Source: Actinomycetospora sp. TBRC 11914
GTDB lineage: Bacteria; Actinomycetota; Actinomycetes; Mycobacteriales; Pseudonocardiaceae
Reading direction: 5' to 3'
DNA: 64,000 nt
NCBI RefSeq assembly: GCF_012933465.1
Contig: NZ_JABBND010000001.1
Coordinates: 434,001 to 498,000 of the forward strand
Shown piece after piece: positions 27,214 to 36,748 of the stretch (positions within the stretch are counted from its first letter, which is position 1; each line of letters starts with the position of its first letter). The notes beneath the pieces are model-generated. The model saw only the letters and a list, made by a program, of their open reading frames with translations. It was not told the DNA's origin and ran no database searches. The translations under genes were made by a program, and so were the position numbers.

Positions 27214-27216
27214 GCC

Positions 27217-27666
27217 GTGGAACCCGAGGTGGGACGGGACGTGCACACCGACGCCGGGTCGGTGTGGGAGGTGCTGGCCGACGGCTGGGCCTACCCGCTG
27301 TGGGTGGTCGGCGCGACGCACATGCGCGACGTCGACGACGACTGGCCATCGGTCGGCTCCCGCCTGCACCACAGCGTGGGCATGTGGCCGTTCCAGCTGA
27401 GCGACAACACCGAGGTCCTCGCGGTCGAGCCGGGCCGGCGCCTCGAGCTGCTGGCCCGGGCGTGGCCGGTGGGGTCGGCCCGGGTGCGGCTGACGATCGA
27501 GCCGCGCGGCCCCGAGGGCTGCCACGTGCGGATGTGGGAGGCGGCCGCCGACCCGCCGTGGCGGTGGGTGCCCGACTGGGCGCAGGCGCCCGGGCTGTTG
27601 CCGCGCAACACCGAGAGCCTCAGCCGGCTCGCGGACGTCGCCGAGCACCGCCACCGTCCCTGCTGA
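27217..27666 (+). CDS. SRPBCC (polyketide cyclase-like) protein
   Basis: 149 residues from GTG 27217. The START/SRPBCC fold pattern is visible: GRDVHTDAGSVWEVLADGWAYPLWVVGATH with the typical W...W...V, then VGSRLHHSVGMWPFQLSDNTEV and ARVRLTIEP. These lipid- or aromatic-binding cavity proteins are often involved in ligand carriage. It is paired with the preceding SDR gene. No catalytic residues can be assigned. Confidence 0.8.
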   Translation: MEPEVGRDVHTDAGSVWEVLADGWAYPLWVVGATHMRDVDDDWPSVGSRLHHSVGMWPFQLSDNTEVLAVEPGRRLELLARAWPVGSARVRLTIEPRGPEGCHVRMWEAAADPPWRWVPDWAQAPGLLPRNTESLSRLADVAEHRHRPC

Positions 27667-27760
27667 CGCCGATCGCCCCGCGCCTGACCGGAGGAGGCGG
27701 ACCCGGCCGCGCTACGGCAGGCTCGCGCGTGCCCTGCCCGCGGGAGAACCGGAGACGGCG

Positions 27761-28465
27761 ATGAGCAAGTCGCACCCCCAGCAGTGGGAGATCGTGACCG
27801 ACGACCACCGGCCGGACCCGTCGGCGGTCGCCGCGATCGCGGCCCTCCCCACGACCCAGCTGGCGGACTGCGGCGGACCGGTCGCGGTGGTCGGGCCCGG
27901 CATCGCCCGGGTCGCGGGCGGTGCCGAGTTCTGCGGTCCCGCGCTCACGGTGTGGACGAAGCCCGGCGACATCCTCTACGTGCTCAAGGCCCCCGACCTC
28001 GCCCGACCCGGCGACGTGCTCGTCGTCGACGGCGGCGGGCGCACCGACGCGGCCGTCCTCGGCGACATCGTCTCCGGGGTGCTGAGCCGGGCCGGCGTCG
28101 TCGGGACGGTCGTCGACGGGGCCGTCCGGGACGTCGAGGGCATCGACGAGGTCGGCACGCCCACGTTCGCGCGCGGCGCCCACCCCGCCACCGGCTCCAA
28201 CGAGGGCCCCGGCGCGATCAACGTGACCGTGCAGGTCGGCGGCGTGACCGTGCACCCCGGCGACGTCGTACGCGGCGACGCCAGCGGCGTGGTCGTCGTG
28301 CCGCGCGAGCACCTCGACGAGGTCGCCGCCCTGAGCCGGGCCGTCGACCGGCGCGAGACCGCGTGGCTGGCCACGATCCGCGACGGCGCCACCCTCTCCG
28401 CCGCCACCGGCATCGACGAGGTCATCCGGCAGAAGCGGCAGGGTGCGGGGGTGGAGCTGCCCTGA
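27761..28465 (+). CDS. RraA/HMG-aldolase-like protein
   Basis: 234 residues from ATG 27761. The RraA-like fold is recognised by LPTTQLADCGG, GPALTVWTKPGDILYVLKA, DVLVVDGGGRTDAAVLGDIV, VGTVVDGAVRDVEGIDE and GDVVRGDASGVVVVPREHLDEV. The GG...D and AVRD residues are those that bind Mg2+ and oxyanion in the HMG/CHA aldolase relatives (4-hydroxy-4-methyl-2-oxoglutarate or 4-carboxy-4-hydroxy-2-oxoadipate aldolases). Aldolase/decarboxylase activity in aromatic catabolism is the likely role; RNase E inhibition is not expected here. Convergent with the YrhK-domain gene. Confidence 0.85.
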   Translation: MSKSHPQQWEIVTDDHRPDPSAVAAIAALPTTQLADCGGPVAVVGPGIARVAGGAEFCGPALTVWTKPGDILYVLKAPDLARPGDVLVVDGGGRTDAAVLGDIVSGVLSRAGVVGTVVDGAVRDVEGIDEVGTPTFARGAHPATGSNEGPGAINVTVQVGGVTVHPGDVVRGDASGVVVVPREHLDEVAALSRAVDRRETAWLATIRDGATLSAATGIDEVIRQKRQGAGVELP

Positions 28466-28483
28466 CGGGACCCGACCGCCGCG

Positions 28484-28810
28484 TCAGAAGTCGCGCGCGA
28501 CCTCGGACGGCATGCCGCGCGTGACCCGTCGCAGCTGGACCCGCCGGGACAGCCGGATGGCGGGCCGGATGCCCAGCATCACGCTGCCGATCACGAACAG
28601 GGTGACGCCGAGGTTGAACAGCGACTCCCAGTAGAAGGCGACGCTGCCGACGGTGAAGAACACCGCGATCGCGATCTCGTTCGCGATGCTGATGATCTCG
28701 TAGCGCTGGCGCAGGACGATCTCGCGATCGCCCAGCTCCAGGGTGACCGCACCCCCGCCGCCTTCCTCGGGCCCGTCGTCCTGGTCGTCGGTGGTGGTCA
28801 CCTCGCTCAT
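28484..28810 (-). CDS. YrhK-domain membrane protein
   Basis: 108 residues, ATG 28810. An acidic Gly-rich N-terminus (about 25 residues) is followed by VLRQRYEIISIANEIAIAVFFTVGSVAFYWES and NLGVTLFVIGSVMLGIRPAIRL, two transmembrane helices joined by a short turn: the YrhK domain. The tail is basic (cytoplasmic side). Function unknown. It lies 44 nt after the gvpK stop in the same orientation and may be the terminal gene of the gas-vesicle operon; I recall no fixed association of YrhK with gas vesicles. Confidence 0.8.
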   Translation of the reverse strand: MSEVTTTDDQDDGPEEGGGGAVTLELGDREIVLRQRYEIISIANEIAIAVFFTVGSVAFYWESLFNLGVTLFVIGSVMLGIRPAIRLSRRVQLRRVTRGMPSEVARDF

Positions 28811-28854
28811 GACGCGCCTGCTACCCGGAAACCGACGAACCGCACACCCCGACG

Positions 28855-29145
28855 TCAGCGGTCGCGCGGCAGGAGCGGTCCGAGCGGACCGAGGTCGAGG
28901 TTGAGGTCCTCCTGGGTGAGCCCGAACTGCTCGGTCAGCTCGTCCATCGCCTCCTGCAGGTGCATCAGCGCCATCCCGAGGTCCTCCTCCTGCTCCTCGG
29001 TCACGTCGCCGTTCTCGACGCGGCGGATGGCCTGGCGCTCCATCAGCTGCCGCAGCAGCTCGACGATGGTGAGGACGAGCTTCATCAGGTCGCGGCGCAC
29101 CGCGTCCTTGTCGATCTCCACCCGTGACGGGTCACCGGAGGCCAT
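28855..29145 (-). CDS. gvpK: gas vesicle protein GvpK
   Basis: 96 residues from ATG 29145. The GvpK core is clear: VEIDKDAVRRDLMKLVLTIVELLRQLMERQAIRRVENG, then EEDLGMALMHLQEAMDELTEQFGLTQEDLNLDLGPLGP. It is an essential minor component of gas vesicles in bacteria and archaea, thought to act in assembly. It overlaps gvpS by 14 nt and is the last canonical gene of the cluster. Confidence 0.93.
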   Translation of the reverse strand: MASGDPSRVEIDKDAVRRDLMKLVLTIVELLRQLMERQAIRRVENGDVTEEQEEDLGMALMHLQEAMDELTEQFGLTQEDLNLDLGPLGPLLPRDR

Positions 29146-29380
29146 CGCGCTCCTCGACCGCCAGCTCGCGCGGCCCCGGCGCCGGCGCGATCGAGGTGAC
29201 GAGGGCCCGCAACGACACCCGCACCAGGTCGACACCGGCGAGCGAGATCGTGATGTCGCCGGTGAGGACCACCCCGCCCGCGAGGAGACGGTCGAGGATG
29301 TCGACCAGCGCGACCTCGCGGTCCCCGAACAACGACGTGGACCGGGGCTCCAGGACGGGCTCGAGCTCGGCACCCGTCAC
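29132..29380 (-). CDS. gvpS: gas vesicle protein GvpS (GvpA/J family)
   Basis: 82 residues from GTG 29380, overlapping the gvpL stop by 4 nt. It contains the GvpA/J/M-type motif VALVDILDRLLAGGVVLTGD followed by ITISLAGVDLVRVSLRALVTSI, in which the conserved amphipathic shell helix-strand unit is kept but GVVxxGDI replaces the GvpA type GVxxDAxV. Position between gvpL and gvpK matches the actinobacterial gvpJ-L-S-K order. A minor shell component or tip protein is expected. Confidence 0.85.
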   Translation of the reverse strand: MTGAELEPVLEPRSTSLFGDREVALVDILDRLLAGGVVLTGDITISLAGVDLVRVSLRALVTSIAPAPGPRELAVEERDGLR

Positions 29381-30144
29381 GACGTGCCCTCCAGCGCGGC
29401 GAAGGAGTACGGCACCCACGGCCCGGTGAGCTCGACCCGCACGCGGGGGTGCTCGGACCACGACCCGACCAGTGAGGTCAGCTGACCGGCCGCGCCGGCG
29501 TCGACGAGGTAGGCGCCGTTGAGGACCATCCGCTCGGACCGGCCCGTCAGCGACTGCTCCTGGGGGCGGTGGCGCCGCGACGCCACGGCCAGCGCCCGCA
29601 CGGCCTCGTCGATCTCCTCGGCGTCGGCCTCGGCCCGCGCCACCGCCTGGTCGCCCTCGCGCAGCGCCTGCCGTCGGGACCGCAGGTACTCCGCGCCGGT
29701 CTTCGGACGCTCCGTGCCCGGCTGCTCGCGGCCGCCGCCGGAGCGCATCGAGACCTTCACGCCCCACTCGGCGCGACCCTCCAACCGATCGAGCACCGCG
29801 GTGAACGCGGCGGCGCCGTCGGTGAGCAGGGTGCGCACGCGGTCGTCGTCGAAGTAGACGGTCGCCAGCGAGAGCGGCGCGATCGTGCGGCGGCTGCCGA
29901 TGGTGTCGACGACGTGGTGGTGGGCCCGCGCGGTCGCGGCGAGCCAGCCGAGGTCCTCGAGGCGGTCGTCGAGGGACAGGGCCTCGAACTCCTCGCGGGG
30001 CACGTCGCCGACGACGGCCTGCAGCCCGCCCGCGACGACGAGCCGGGGGTCGCCCTCGCCGACGCCGGCCCCGGCGAGACCCTCGAGGTCGGCGTCGCCG
30101 AGGTCCCGGCCGACCGCGTAGACGTAGCTCAGCGCGTCGCTCAT
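29377..30144 (-). CDS. gvpL: gas vesicle protein GvpL (GvpL/GvpF family)
   Basis: 255 residues from ATG 30144. The GvpL/F fold is seen from LSYVYAVGRDL at the N-terminus, ARAHHHVVDTIGSRRTIAPLSLATVYFDDDRVRTLL, EWGVKVSM in the middle, and VLNGAYLVDAGAAGQLTSLV with a VELTGPWVPYSFA end, which is diagnostic. It lies fourth from the end of the operon, translationally coupled to gvpJ (4 nt) and gvpS (4 nt). GvpF/L proteins are accessory factors binding GvpA during nucleation. Confidence 0.92.
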   Translation of the reverse strand: MSDALSYVYAVGRDLGDADLEGLAGAGVGEGDPRLVVAGGLQAVVGDVPREEFEALSLDDRLEDLGWLAATARAHHHVVDTIGSRRTIAPLSLATVYFDDDRVRTLLTDGAAAFTAVLDRLEGRAEWGVKVSMRSGGGREQPGTERPKTGAEYLRSRRQALREGDQAVARAEADAEEIDEAVRALAVASRRHRPQEQSLTGRSERMVLNGAYLVDAGAAGQLTSLVGSWSEHPRVRVELTGPWVPYSFAALEGTS

Positions 30145-30722
30145 CGCCGGCCCTCCGTGCGGCGGGCGGGACGACGCCGCGGGGCCGAGCGACGCGCACC
30201 GTTGCCACGGCGTGCGCGGGCCTCGTCCGGCTCGTCTTCCGCTTCGACTCCGTCGTCGGGCTCGTCGTCCGGTTCGTCGTCGGCGACCTCGGCGTCCTCG
30301 ACCTCGTCGTCGGCCGGCTCGAGGGCGTCGTCGTCGACGGGCACGCCCTCGAGCTCGGCGTCGTCCTCGTCGCTCCCCGGGAGCCCGCGGCGCTCCAGGG
30401 TCTCGAGGCGCTCGCGCAGCCGGCGGTTCTCCTCCTCGAGCTCCTTGTGGCCGGAGGAGAGGGTGGGATCGCGCTCCCACCAGTCGATGCCCATCTCCTT
30501 CGCGCGGTCGACCGACGCCACGACGAGGCGCAGCTTGATCGTCAGCAGCTCGATGTCGAGCAGGTTGATCTGGATGTCGCCGGCGATGACGATGCCCTTG
30601 TCCAGGACCCGTTCGAGGATGTCGGCGAGGTCGGTGCCGCTGTTGCGCGGCTGCGGGCTCGCCGCCTGCTGCTGCTGGCGCGTCGCCGGCATCGAGCCGG
30701 TCCAGCGGACCGGGTCACTCAT
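30141..30722 (-). CDS. gvpJ: gas vesicle protein GvpJ with charged C-terminal extension
   Basis: 193 residues from ATG 30722. Residues about 30-75 hold the GvpA/J core: GTDLADILERVLDKGIVIAG, then DIQINLLDIELLTIKLRLVVASVDRAKEMGIDWW. A coiled-coil EELEEENRRLRERLETLERR-like segment follows at about 95-112. The last 75 residues form a polyampholyte: an Asp/Glu-rich block (DDEPDDEPDDGVEAEDEPDE) then an Arg-rich end ([17 protein letters not shown]). Typical GvpJ proteins of other actinobacteria are about 100-150 residues, so the tail is an extension. The 4-nt overlap with gvpL shows coupling. Confidence 0.88.
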   Translation of the reverse strand: MSDPVRWTGSMPATRQQQQAASPQPRNSGTDLADILERVLDKGIVIAGDIQINLLDIELLTIKLRLVVASVDRAKEMGIDWWERDPTLSSGHKELEEENRRLRERLETLERRGLPGSDEDDAELEGVPVDDDALEPADDEVEDAEVADDEPDDEPDDGVEAEDEPDEARARRGNGARRSAPRRRPARRTEGRR

Positions 30723-30773
30723 GGGTTCCCTCCGTCAGCCGGGGAGTGCGGGGAGCTCGGGAGGCGGGATGCG

Positions 30774-32017
<1,244 letters not shown>

Positions 32018-32021
<4 letters not shown>

Positions 32022-32266
32022 GTCGGCCCTCCCCCACCGGACTCCCGCCCGGTGAGCCGCGCGAGGAGCTCGTCCTGCTGGGCGTCACGCTCCTCGGCGG
32101 AGATCTCTCCGCGCTCGTGCTGGGCGTCGAGGTCGTCGATCTGGGCGCGGATGACCCCCGGGTCGTTCATCTGGTGGTCGACCTGCTCCTCGATCTTCTC
32201 GGCCACCCACACCACGCCCCGGACCGGTGCCAGCGGCAGGAGCAGCAGTTCGCTGAAGAGCCCCAC
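32018..32266 (-). CDS. gvpG: gas vesicle protein GvpG
   Basis: 82 residues from GTG 32266, placed 2 nt after the gvpF stop. The GvpG start [20 protein letters not shown] (with V as first codon) and the helical part VAEKIEEQVDHQMNDPGVIRAQIDDLDAQHERGEISAEE are typical. GvpG is an accessory assembly protein that interacts with GvpF/L. A longer frame upstream in the same phase would overlap gvpF extensively and is rejected. Confidence 0.9.
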
Positions 32267-32268
32267 GC

Positions 32269-33087
32269 TCAGCCGCCCTCCTCGTCGGGTGCGTCGTACT
32301 CGGGCAGGAAGTCGAAGCACGCGGTCGGGCCGAGCAGACGCAGGTCGACCCGGCCGGACCATTCGTCACCGAGGTCGTCGACGGCGCGCTCGAAGTCGGT
32401 GCGGTGATCGCGCCGCACCAGGAACGCGACGTGCACCGCCCCGTTCTCGCCGCCGACCTCCTTGACGACGGTGGCCCGCGCGTACCGCTCGAGCGCGTCG
32501 AGCACGGCGTTCGCGTCGTTCTCGCGCAGCGTGTCCATCGCCTGGGAGATGGCTTCGCCGAGCTTGATGCGGTCGTAGTAGGACGCATCCTCGTCGACCC
32601 CGCGGATCCGCTCGCGCAGATCCTGGATCGCGGGGTTCTCCTCCACGATCCTGCCGATCACGACGTCTTCCTCGTAGTCGCCGCGCAGGGAGAACTGCAC
32701 GTAGTCCGCGATCTCGTCGAGGGCCTGCACGAAGTAGTCCCGGTGCGGGTCGAGCAGTTCCTCCCGCACCGCGTCGTCGTCGCTGACGACCGCCCCGAAC
32801 CGCATGGGCAGCACCGGGACCTCGGCCGCGATCGCGTTCAGCACCCGCTCGTGGGCGAGCAGGTCCTCCCGCCTGCCGAGCGGACGGTCCGTGGCGATGT
32901 CGCTGACCACCGCCGCGAGCGGTCCGGAGCTCACCAGCCCCAGCCCGTGCTCGGCGTCCTCGGCACCCGGTGGCACCGGGTCGAGGTCCTCCGGGATGCG
33001 CTGCCCGGAGCGCAGGATCCCGTAGACGTACGACCCGATGTTCTCCGGCTGGGTCTCCTCCGCCGACTCCTTCGTCTTCGCGCTCAT
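32269..33087 (-). CDS. gvpF: gas vesicle protein GvpF
   Basis: 272 residues from ATG 33087, overlapping the gvpA stop by 4 nt. It aligns over its length with Gvp[73 protein letters not shown], then the second alpha/beta domain with [23 protein letters not shown] and [19 protein letters not shown]. It binds GvpA and is needed for vesicle formation. Second GvpF/L paralogue of the cluster (see 29377). Confidence 0.94.
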   Translation of the reverse strand: MSAKTKESAEETQPENIGSYVYGILRSGQRIPEDLDPVPPGAEDAEHGLGLVSSGPLAAVVSDIATDRPLGRREDLLAHERVLNAIAAEVPVLPMRFGAVVSDDDAVREELLDPHRDYFVQALDEIADYVQFSLRGDYEEDVVIGRIVEENPAIQDLRERIRGVDEDASYYDRIKLGEAISQAMDTLRENDANAVLDALERYARATVVKEVGGENGAVHVAFLVRRDHRTDFERAVDDLGDEWSGRVDLRLLGPTACFDFLPEYDAPDEEGG

Positions 33088-33467
33088 CGCTCACTCTTCG
33101 AGGTCTGCCGCTCGGAGCGGATCTCGTCCCACTTCTCCTTGCCCGCGTCGAGCATGCCCTTCGTCTTGCCCTTGGCGCCGCCCTGCGTGGCGCCCTCGGT
33201 CATGCCGCCCACGACCTGACCGAGATCCTTGCCCCCCTTGGCGTGCAGGTCGAGCCGGTTGGTCGCCTCGGCGAACCGGAGATACGTGTCGACGCTGGCC
33301 ACCACGATGCGGGCGTCGATGGTCAGGATCTCGATGCCGACCAGGGAGACCTTGACGAAGGCGTCGATGACGAGGCCCTTGTCGAGGATCAGGTCGAGCA
33401 CCTCGGCCAGCCCACCTTGGGGAGCCTTCTGCACCCCGCCGCCGCCCTGCCGTTGACTGACGGTCAC
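33084..33467 (-). CDS. gvpA: gas vesicle structural protein GvpA (with C-terminal tail)
   Basis: 127 residues from GTG 33467, with GAGGAGG directly upstream. The core at about residues 20-75 is classical Gvp[21 protein letters not shown], then [30 protein letters not shown]. After it come about 55 residues absent from cyanobacterial GvpA (about 70 residues): [21 protein letters not shown] and a Lys-rich end (TSKSER). Actinobacterial GvpA proteins often have such a tail. This is the only candidate main shell protein in the window; the shell strength-determining beta-hairpin is intact. Confidence 0.92.
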   Translation of the reverse strand: MTVSQRQGGGGVQKAPQGGLAEVLDLILDKGLVIDAFVKVSLVGIEILTIDARIVVASVDTYLRFAEATNRLDLHAKGGKDLGQVVGGMTEGATQGGAKGKTKGMLDAGKEKWDEIRSERQTSKSER

Positions 33468-33535
33468 ACCGCCTCCTCGGGTGAAACGCCCCGTCCCCGG
33501 CCGCCTGCGCGGCGACCGGGGGCGGAGCAGTGACT

Positions 33536-34759
33536 TCAGGCGTTCGCGCGCTCTGCTCGACGCGACCGCCTGCGGGCCGGACGTCCGTTCGAGCTGCCCG
33601 AATCCTCGGCGTCGCCGGCGTCCTCGTCCTCGTCGTCCTCGTCCTCGAAGTCCGCGTCGGAGTCGTCGACGTCCTCGACGTCGTCCTCGTCCTCCGCGAC
33701 ATCGTCGGCGTCCTCGACGTCGTCCAGGTCGGAGTCGTCGAGGTCGTCCTCGGCGACCGGCTCGTCCTCGGGCTCCTCGTCCTCGTCGAGCTCGTCGTCG
33801 TAGCCGTCCTCCTCGTCGGCGGCCTCGTCCTCGTAGCCGTCCTCGTCGTACCCCTCCTCGGCGGCCTGCTCCTCCTCCATGGCCTCCTCGTGGGTGCGGA
33901 CGACCTCGCTGTCACGGATCTCGCCGCGCCAGCCCACGATCTGGTCGCGGTTCACGAGCGAATCCATCATCACGTGCCGGCAGAAGTGCTTGAACTCGAG
34001 CCGTGCACGGCGGCCGACTGCCCGCCAGATGTTCCCGGTCTTCTCGAAGAACCCCTGCGGGTAATACTCCATGATGAGCACGATCCGGGTGAGGTTCGGC
34101 GCGAGCTCGCTGAACGTCACGATTCCGGAGGCATGGCCCTTGGCGCCCGACGACGTCCACAGGATGTGGGAATCCGGGATCTGCTCGACGATGGTGGTTT
34201 CCCACGTCCGGTGCGACCAGAAGACCTGTGCCTTCCACGTCACCTTCTCGTCGGAGCTCTGGTCGACGTTCTCGACCTTCTTCATGAAGCTCGGGAAATC
34301 GGCGAACTGCGTCCACTGGTCGTAGGCCAGCCGCAGCGGGACGCCGACGTCCTGCACCTCGAAGATGTTGAGGAACTTGAACTTGCCGCGGGCGCTCTTG
34401 TTGCCGCCACCGCCGCCCGAACCGCCGCCCTCGCCCTCCTCGTCGTCGTCGTCCCCGCCGCCGAGGCCGGGCACGACATTGCCGAGCGCACCCTTGAGCT
34501 TCGAGCCCGCAGAGGACAGGGCACCGCCGATGCCACCACCGCCGCCGCCCTCGCCGTCGCTTCCGCCGCCGAAGACGTTCGAGAGGCCCTCGCCGCCGTT
34601 CTCGGCGACGTCACCGAGGCGGTCGGTGATCCCGTCGACCTGGTCGAGCGCGGCACTCACCGCGCGGTCGATCAGGGTCTTGAGGAGGTCCTGCCCGGCC
34701 GACTTCAGGCGGTCGACCGGCAGGGCGTCGAGGGGGGAGGACTGTGCTGTCTGCGTCAT
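33536..34759 (-). CDS. SRPBCC protein of the gas vesicle cluster with acidic tail
   Basis: 407 residues from ATG 34759, coupled to the preceding gene (4 nt). Residues 1-115 are hydrophobic/Gly-rich, with an amphipathic helix ([19 protein letters not shown]) and a [11 protein letters not shown] loop. Residues about 120-275 form an SRPBCC fold: [61 protein letters not shown] and [21 protein letters not shown] hundred-residue acidic tail ([20 protein letters not shown] and so on) ends in [12 protein letters not shown]. Position before gvpA suggests the role of actinobacterial GvpZ-type cluster proteins, but the assignment to GvpZ is memory, not proof. The acidic-then-Arg tail architecture matches GvpJ and GvpO here. 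Confidence 0.75.
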   Translation of the reverse strand: MTQTAQSSPLDALPVDRLKSAGQDLLKTLIDRAVSAALDQVDGITDRLGDVAENGGEGLSNVFGGGSDGEGGGGGGIGGALSSAGSKLKGALGNVVPGLGGGDDDDEEGEGGGSGGGGGNKSARGKFKFLNIFEVQDVGVPLRLAYDQWTQFADFPSFMKKVENVDQSSDEKVTWKAQVFWSHRTWETTIVEQIPDSHILWTSSGAKGHASGIVTFSELAPNLTRIVLIMEYYPQGFFEKTGNIWRAVGRRARLEFKHFCRHVMMDSLVNRDQIVGWRGEIRDSEVVRTHEEAMEEEQAAEEGYDEDGYEDEAADEEDGYDDELDEDEEPEDEPVAEDDLDDSDLDDVEDADDVAEDEDDVEDVDDSDADFEDEDDEDEDAGDAEDSGSSNGRPARRRSRRAERANA

Positions 34760-35820
34760 GCTCCGTCACCCGCCTTCCTGGACGTGGACGTGCTCCGCCG
34801 TGACGAGGTGCCCGACGACGACTTGGTCCGGCTCGACGAGCCCGACCCCGAGCCCGTCGCCCGGCTGCGCCCGCCCGAGGACCCCGACGAGGACCGGGAC
34901 CCCGACCCGGACCCGGACCCGGACGTGGAGCGCCGCGTGGTCGAGCGCCCGCTGCTGCCGGAGCCGGTGCCGTTGGTGCTCGAACCGCTCGAGCTGCTCG
35001 AACCACCCGAGCTGCTCGAACCACCGGAGCTGCCGGTGGCGCGGCGCGCACGCCGTGGGCGCTCCTGGTCGGTGGGCGCGGACTTGCCGTTGCCGGACGA
35101 GCGCGACGACGACCCACCACGCGCCGAGCCGTTGCCGGAGCTACCGGAGCGGCCGGACCGGGAGCGCGTCGAGCCGGTGTCCTGGGGCTCCTCGGGCTCG
35201 TCGGCGTCCGCCGCGCCCTCGGCGTCGGTGTCCTCGACGTCGTCGGCGTCGTCCACGAGCGCCGCGTCCTCGCCCAGCTCGTCGGAGAGGTCGCCCTCGT
35301 CGCCGGCCTCCTCGGTGTCCTCCGGCTCCGGCTCGGGCTCGGCCTTGCGACGACGGCCGACCTTGCTGCGCACCCCGCGCGTCGCCCCGCCCACGGTGCG
35401 GCCGGCCGCCCCGACGGTCGAGGTGGCGGCGCCGCCGGCGGCGCTGCCCGCCTTGCCGACGGTCTCACCCGCGGTGCCGGCGGCCTCACCGGCCATGTTC
35501 GCGGCGCCGGCGGCGGGCTTGCCGAAGTTCTCGACCCGGTCGACGAGCGAGTCGGTGAGCGACTCCATCCGCGAGCTGGCGACCGCGATCGCGGCGTCCT
35601 TGCCGGCCTCCATCAGCCGACCCCGCACCGCGGCGTCGAGACGCTGCAGCTCCGGCGACGCGTTGACGAGCTTCGTCGCCTGACCGAGCAGCGCGGCCGG
35701 ATCGGTCGGGATCTTGGTGCCGGCGAGAGCGCCTCCCAGCATGATCGCCAGCTTCATCTTCTTCGTGCGACCCAGCAGATATCCGCCGATGACGGCGAGG
35801 GCCAGTTTCGCACCACCCAT
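34756..35820 (-). CDS. first gene of the gas vesicle operon: membrane-linked, Ser/Gly-rich disordered protein
   Basis: 354 residues from ATG 35820. The start MGGAKLALAVIGGYLLGRTK, then MKLAIMLGGALAGTK, forms one hydrophobic segment then a re-entrant helix; residues about 40-115 form helices (ELQRLDAAVRGRLMEAGKDA, SRMESLTDSLVDRVENFGKP) ending in Ala/Gly-rich heptads (GAANMAGEAAGTAGETVGKA). The rest is acidic (EPEPEPEDTEEAGDEGD) then Ser/Gly/Arg low complexity with PTDQERPRRARR, a motif shared with GvpO. Similar proteins start gas-vesicle clusters in other actinobacteria (GvpY-like position), but I assign no function. Confidence 0.65.
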   Translation of the reverse strand: MGGAKLALAVIGGYLLGRTKKMKLAIMLGGALAGTKIPTDPAALLGQATKLVNASPELQRLDAAVRGRLMEAGKDAAIAVASSRMESLTDSLVDRVENFGKPAAGAANMAGEAAGTAGETVGKAGSAAGGAATSTVGAAGRTVGGATRGVRSKVGRRRKAEPEPEPEDTEEAGDEGDLSDELGEDAALVDDADDVEDTDAEGAADADEPEEPQDTGSTRSRSGRSGSSGNGSARGGSSSRSSGNGKSAPTDQERPRRARRATGSSGGSSSSGGSSSSSGSSTNGTGSGSSGRSTTRRSTSGSGSGSGSRSSSGSSGGRSRATGSGSGSSSRTKSSSGTSSRRSTSTSRKAGDGA

Positions 35821-35969
35821 GAGGCGCTACCCCGCTTCCTGGTCTGCAGCCGTCCGACCCGGGCGGCCTCGCGACACGACCCGCAGCCGTGCGTTGACCT
35901 CGTCTTTCCCTGGCCGGAATCGGCCGCAAACAGGCGCCCGTAACTTTTCCGCGACGATCTCGGACGCGT

Positions 35970-35984
35970 TGATCACGGTGATCA
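35970..35984. promoter_or_regulatory. palindrome upstream of the gas vesicle operon
   Basis: TGATCACGGTGATCA has perfect 7-bp arms (TGATCAC/GTGATCA) around one G. It lies 150 bp upstream of the first gas-vesicle operon gene in a 450-bp gap with no supported gene (35821-36273). A dimeric regulator could bind it. No sigma-factor motif could be assigned with confidence; GGGAA-like elements exist at about 36028 and 36051. A short minus-strand frame at 35827-36105 lacks a ribosome site and is not annotated. Confidence 0.4.
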
Positions 35985-36273
35985 TCTGCGCGCGGTGCGC
36001 CGACCTGCGACATGATCGGATGCGCGGGAACCGCTCAGCCGATCGACCGCGGGAAATTGTGCCGAGCGCTGCCCGAGAAACGTCCGGAAAGTGCAGGGAA
36101 TGCACGCCCGAACGCCACAGCCTATTAGGCCGTGTGGGTGAAGCAGATCACAGGGCTACGTCTCAGTACGGGCGGGGCAGCCGCCGGCACCGCGCGAGTG
36201 CCGCTGCCCGGGGAAGGGAACCCCGCTGCTCGAGCCGCCGAACGGCCGTGCGACGAGCCCCGTGGAGGAAGCG

Positions 36274-36744
36274 ATGAGCGGTCCGACCGACGTCCCCGCC
36301 GACGTCCCGCACGTCCCCACCGACGTCCCCGACGACGCCCCGCCGCGACCTCCCGGGTACGGCCCCCACGGGGGCCGGCCCGTCGACCGCGGCCCGCAGG
36401 CCGACACCGGGCTCGGCGACGAGGCCCTGGGCCCGGTCGGCGATCCCCGCGACGCCTGGCTGCGCGAGCGCGGTGACGAGCTGCGCTGGGGCGGCCGCCT
36501 CGACGTCCCGGCCGGGGCCGCCGGGGCCCCGGTCGGCACGGAGGTCGCGGACCCCGCCGGCCGCACGTGGGCGGTCGAGGGGGACGCGCGCACGATCGGC
36601 GAGCGCGGCGTGGTGCTCGAGCCGGAACCGGACCCGTCGTCCCCCGCCGCCGAGCGGCTCGGGGTCCACGGACCCGGCGAAGACGGCGACGGCGGGCCGG
36701 GCGGGCCGGGCGGGCCGGGCGGGCCGGGCGGATCCCGACCCTGA
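36274..36744 (+). CDS. hypothetical Pro/Gly-rich protein
   Basis: 156 residues from ATG 36274, with GGAGGAAGCG directly upstream (an in-frame GTG at 36262 would lie in the Shine-Dalgarno). Disordered N-terminus (DVPADVPHVPTDVPDDAPPR), a compact middle of about 60 residues with RDAWLRERGDELRWGGRLDV and TEVADPAGRTWAVEGDA, and a C-terminal GPGGPGG run encoded by a GGGCGGGCC tandem repeat at 36693-36735. No family recognised. It converges with the SDR pseudogene. Confidence 0.55.
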   Translation: MSGPTDVPADVPHVPTDVPDDAPPRPPGYGPHGGRPVDRGPQADTGLGDEALGPVGDPRDAWLRERGDELRWGGRLDVPAGAAGAPVGTEVADPAGRTWAVEGDARTIGERGVVLEPEPDPSSPAAERLGVHGPGEDGDGGPGGPGGPGGPGGSRP

Positions 36745-36748
36745 CTCC

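Noticed and set aside
35827-36105. 92-codon minus-strand frame upstream of the gas vesicle operon
   Set aside because: No ribosome site, no family pattern, and it would cover the candidate promoter.
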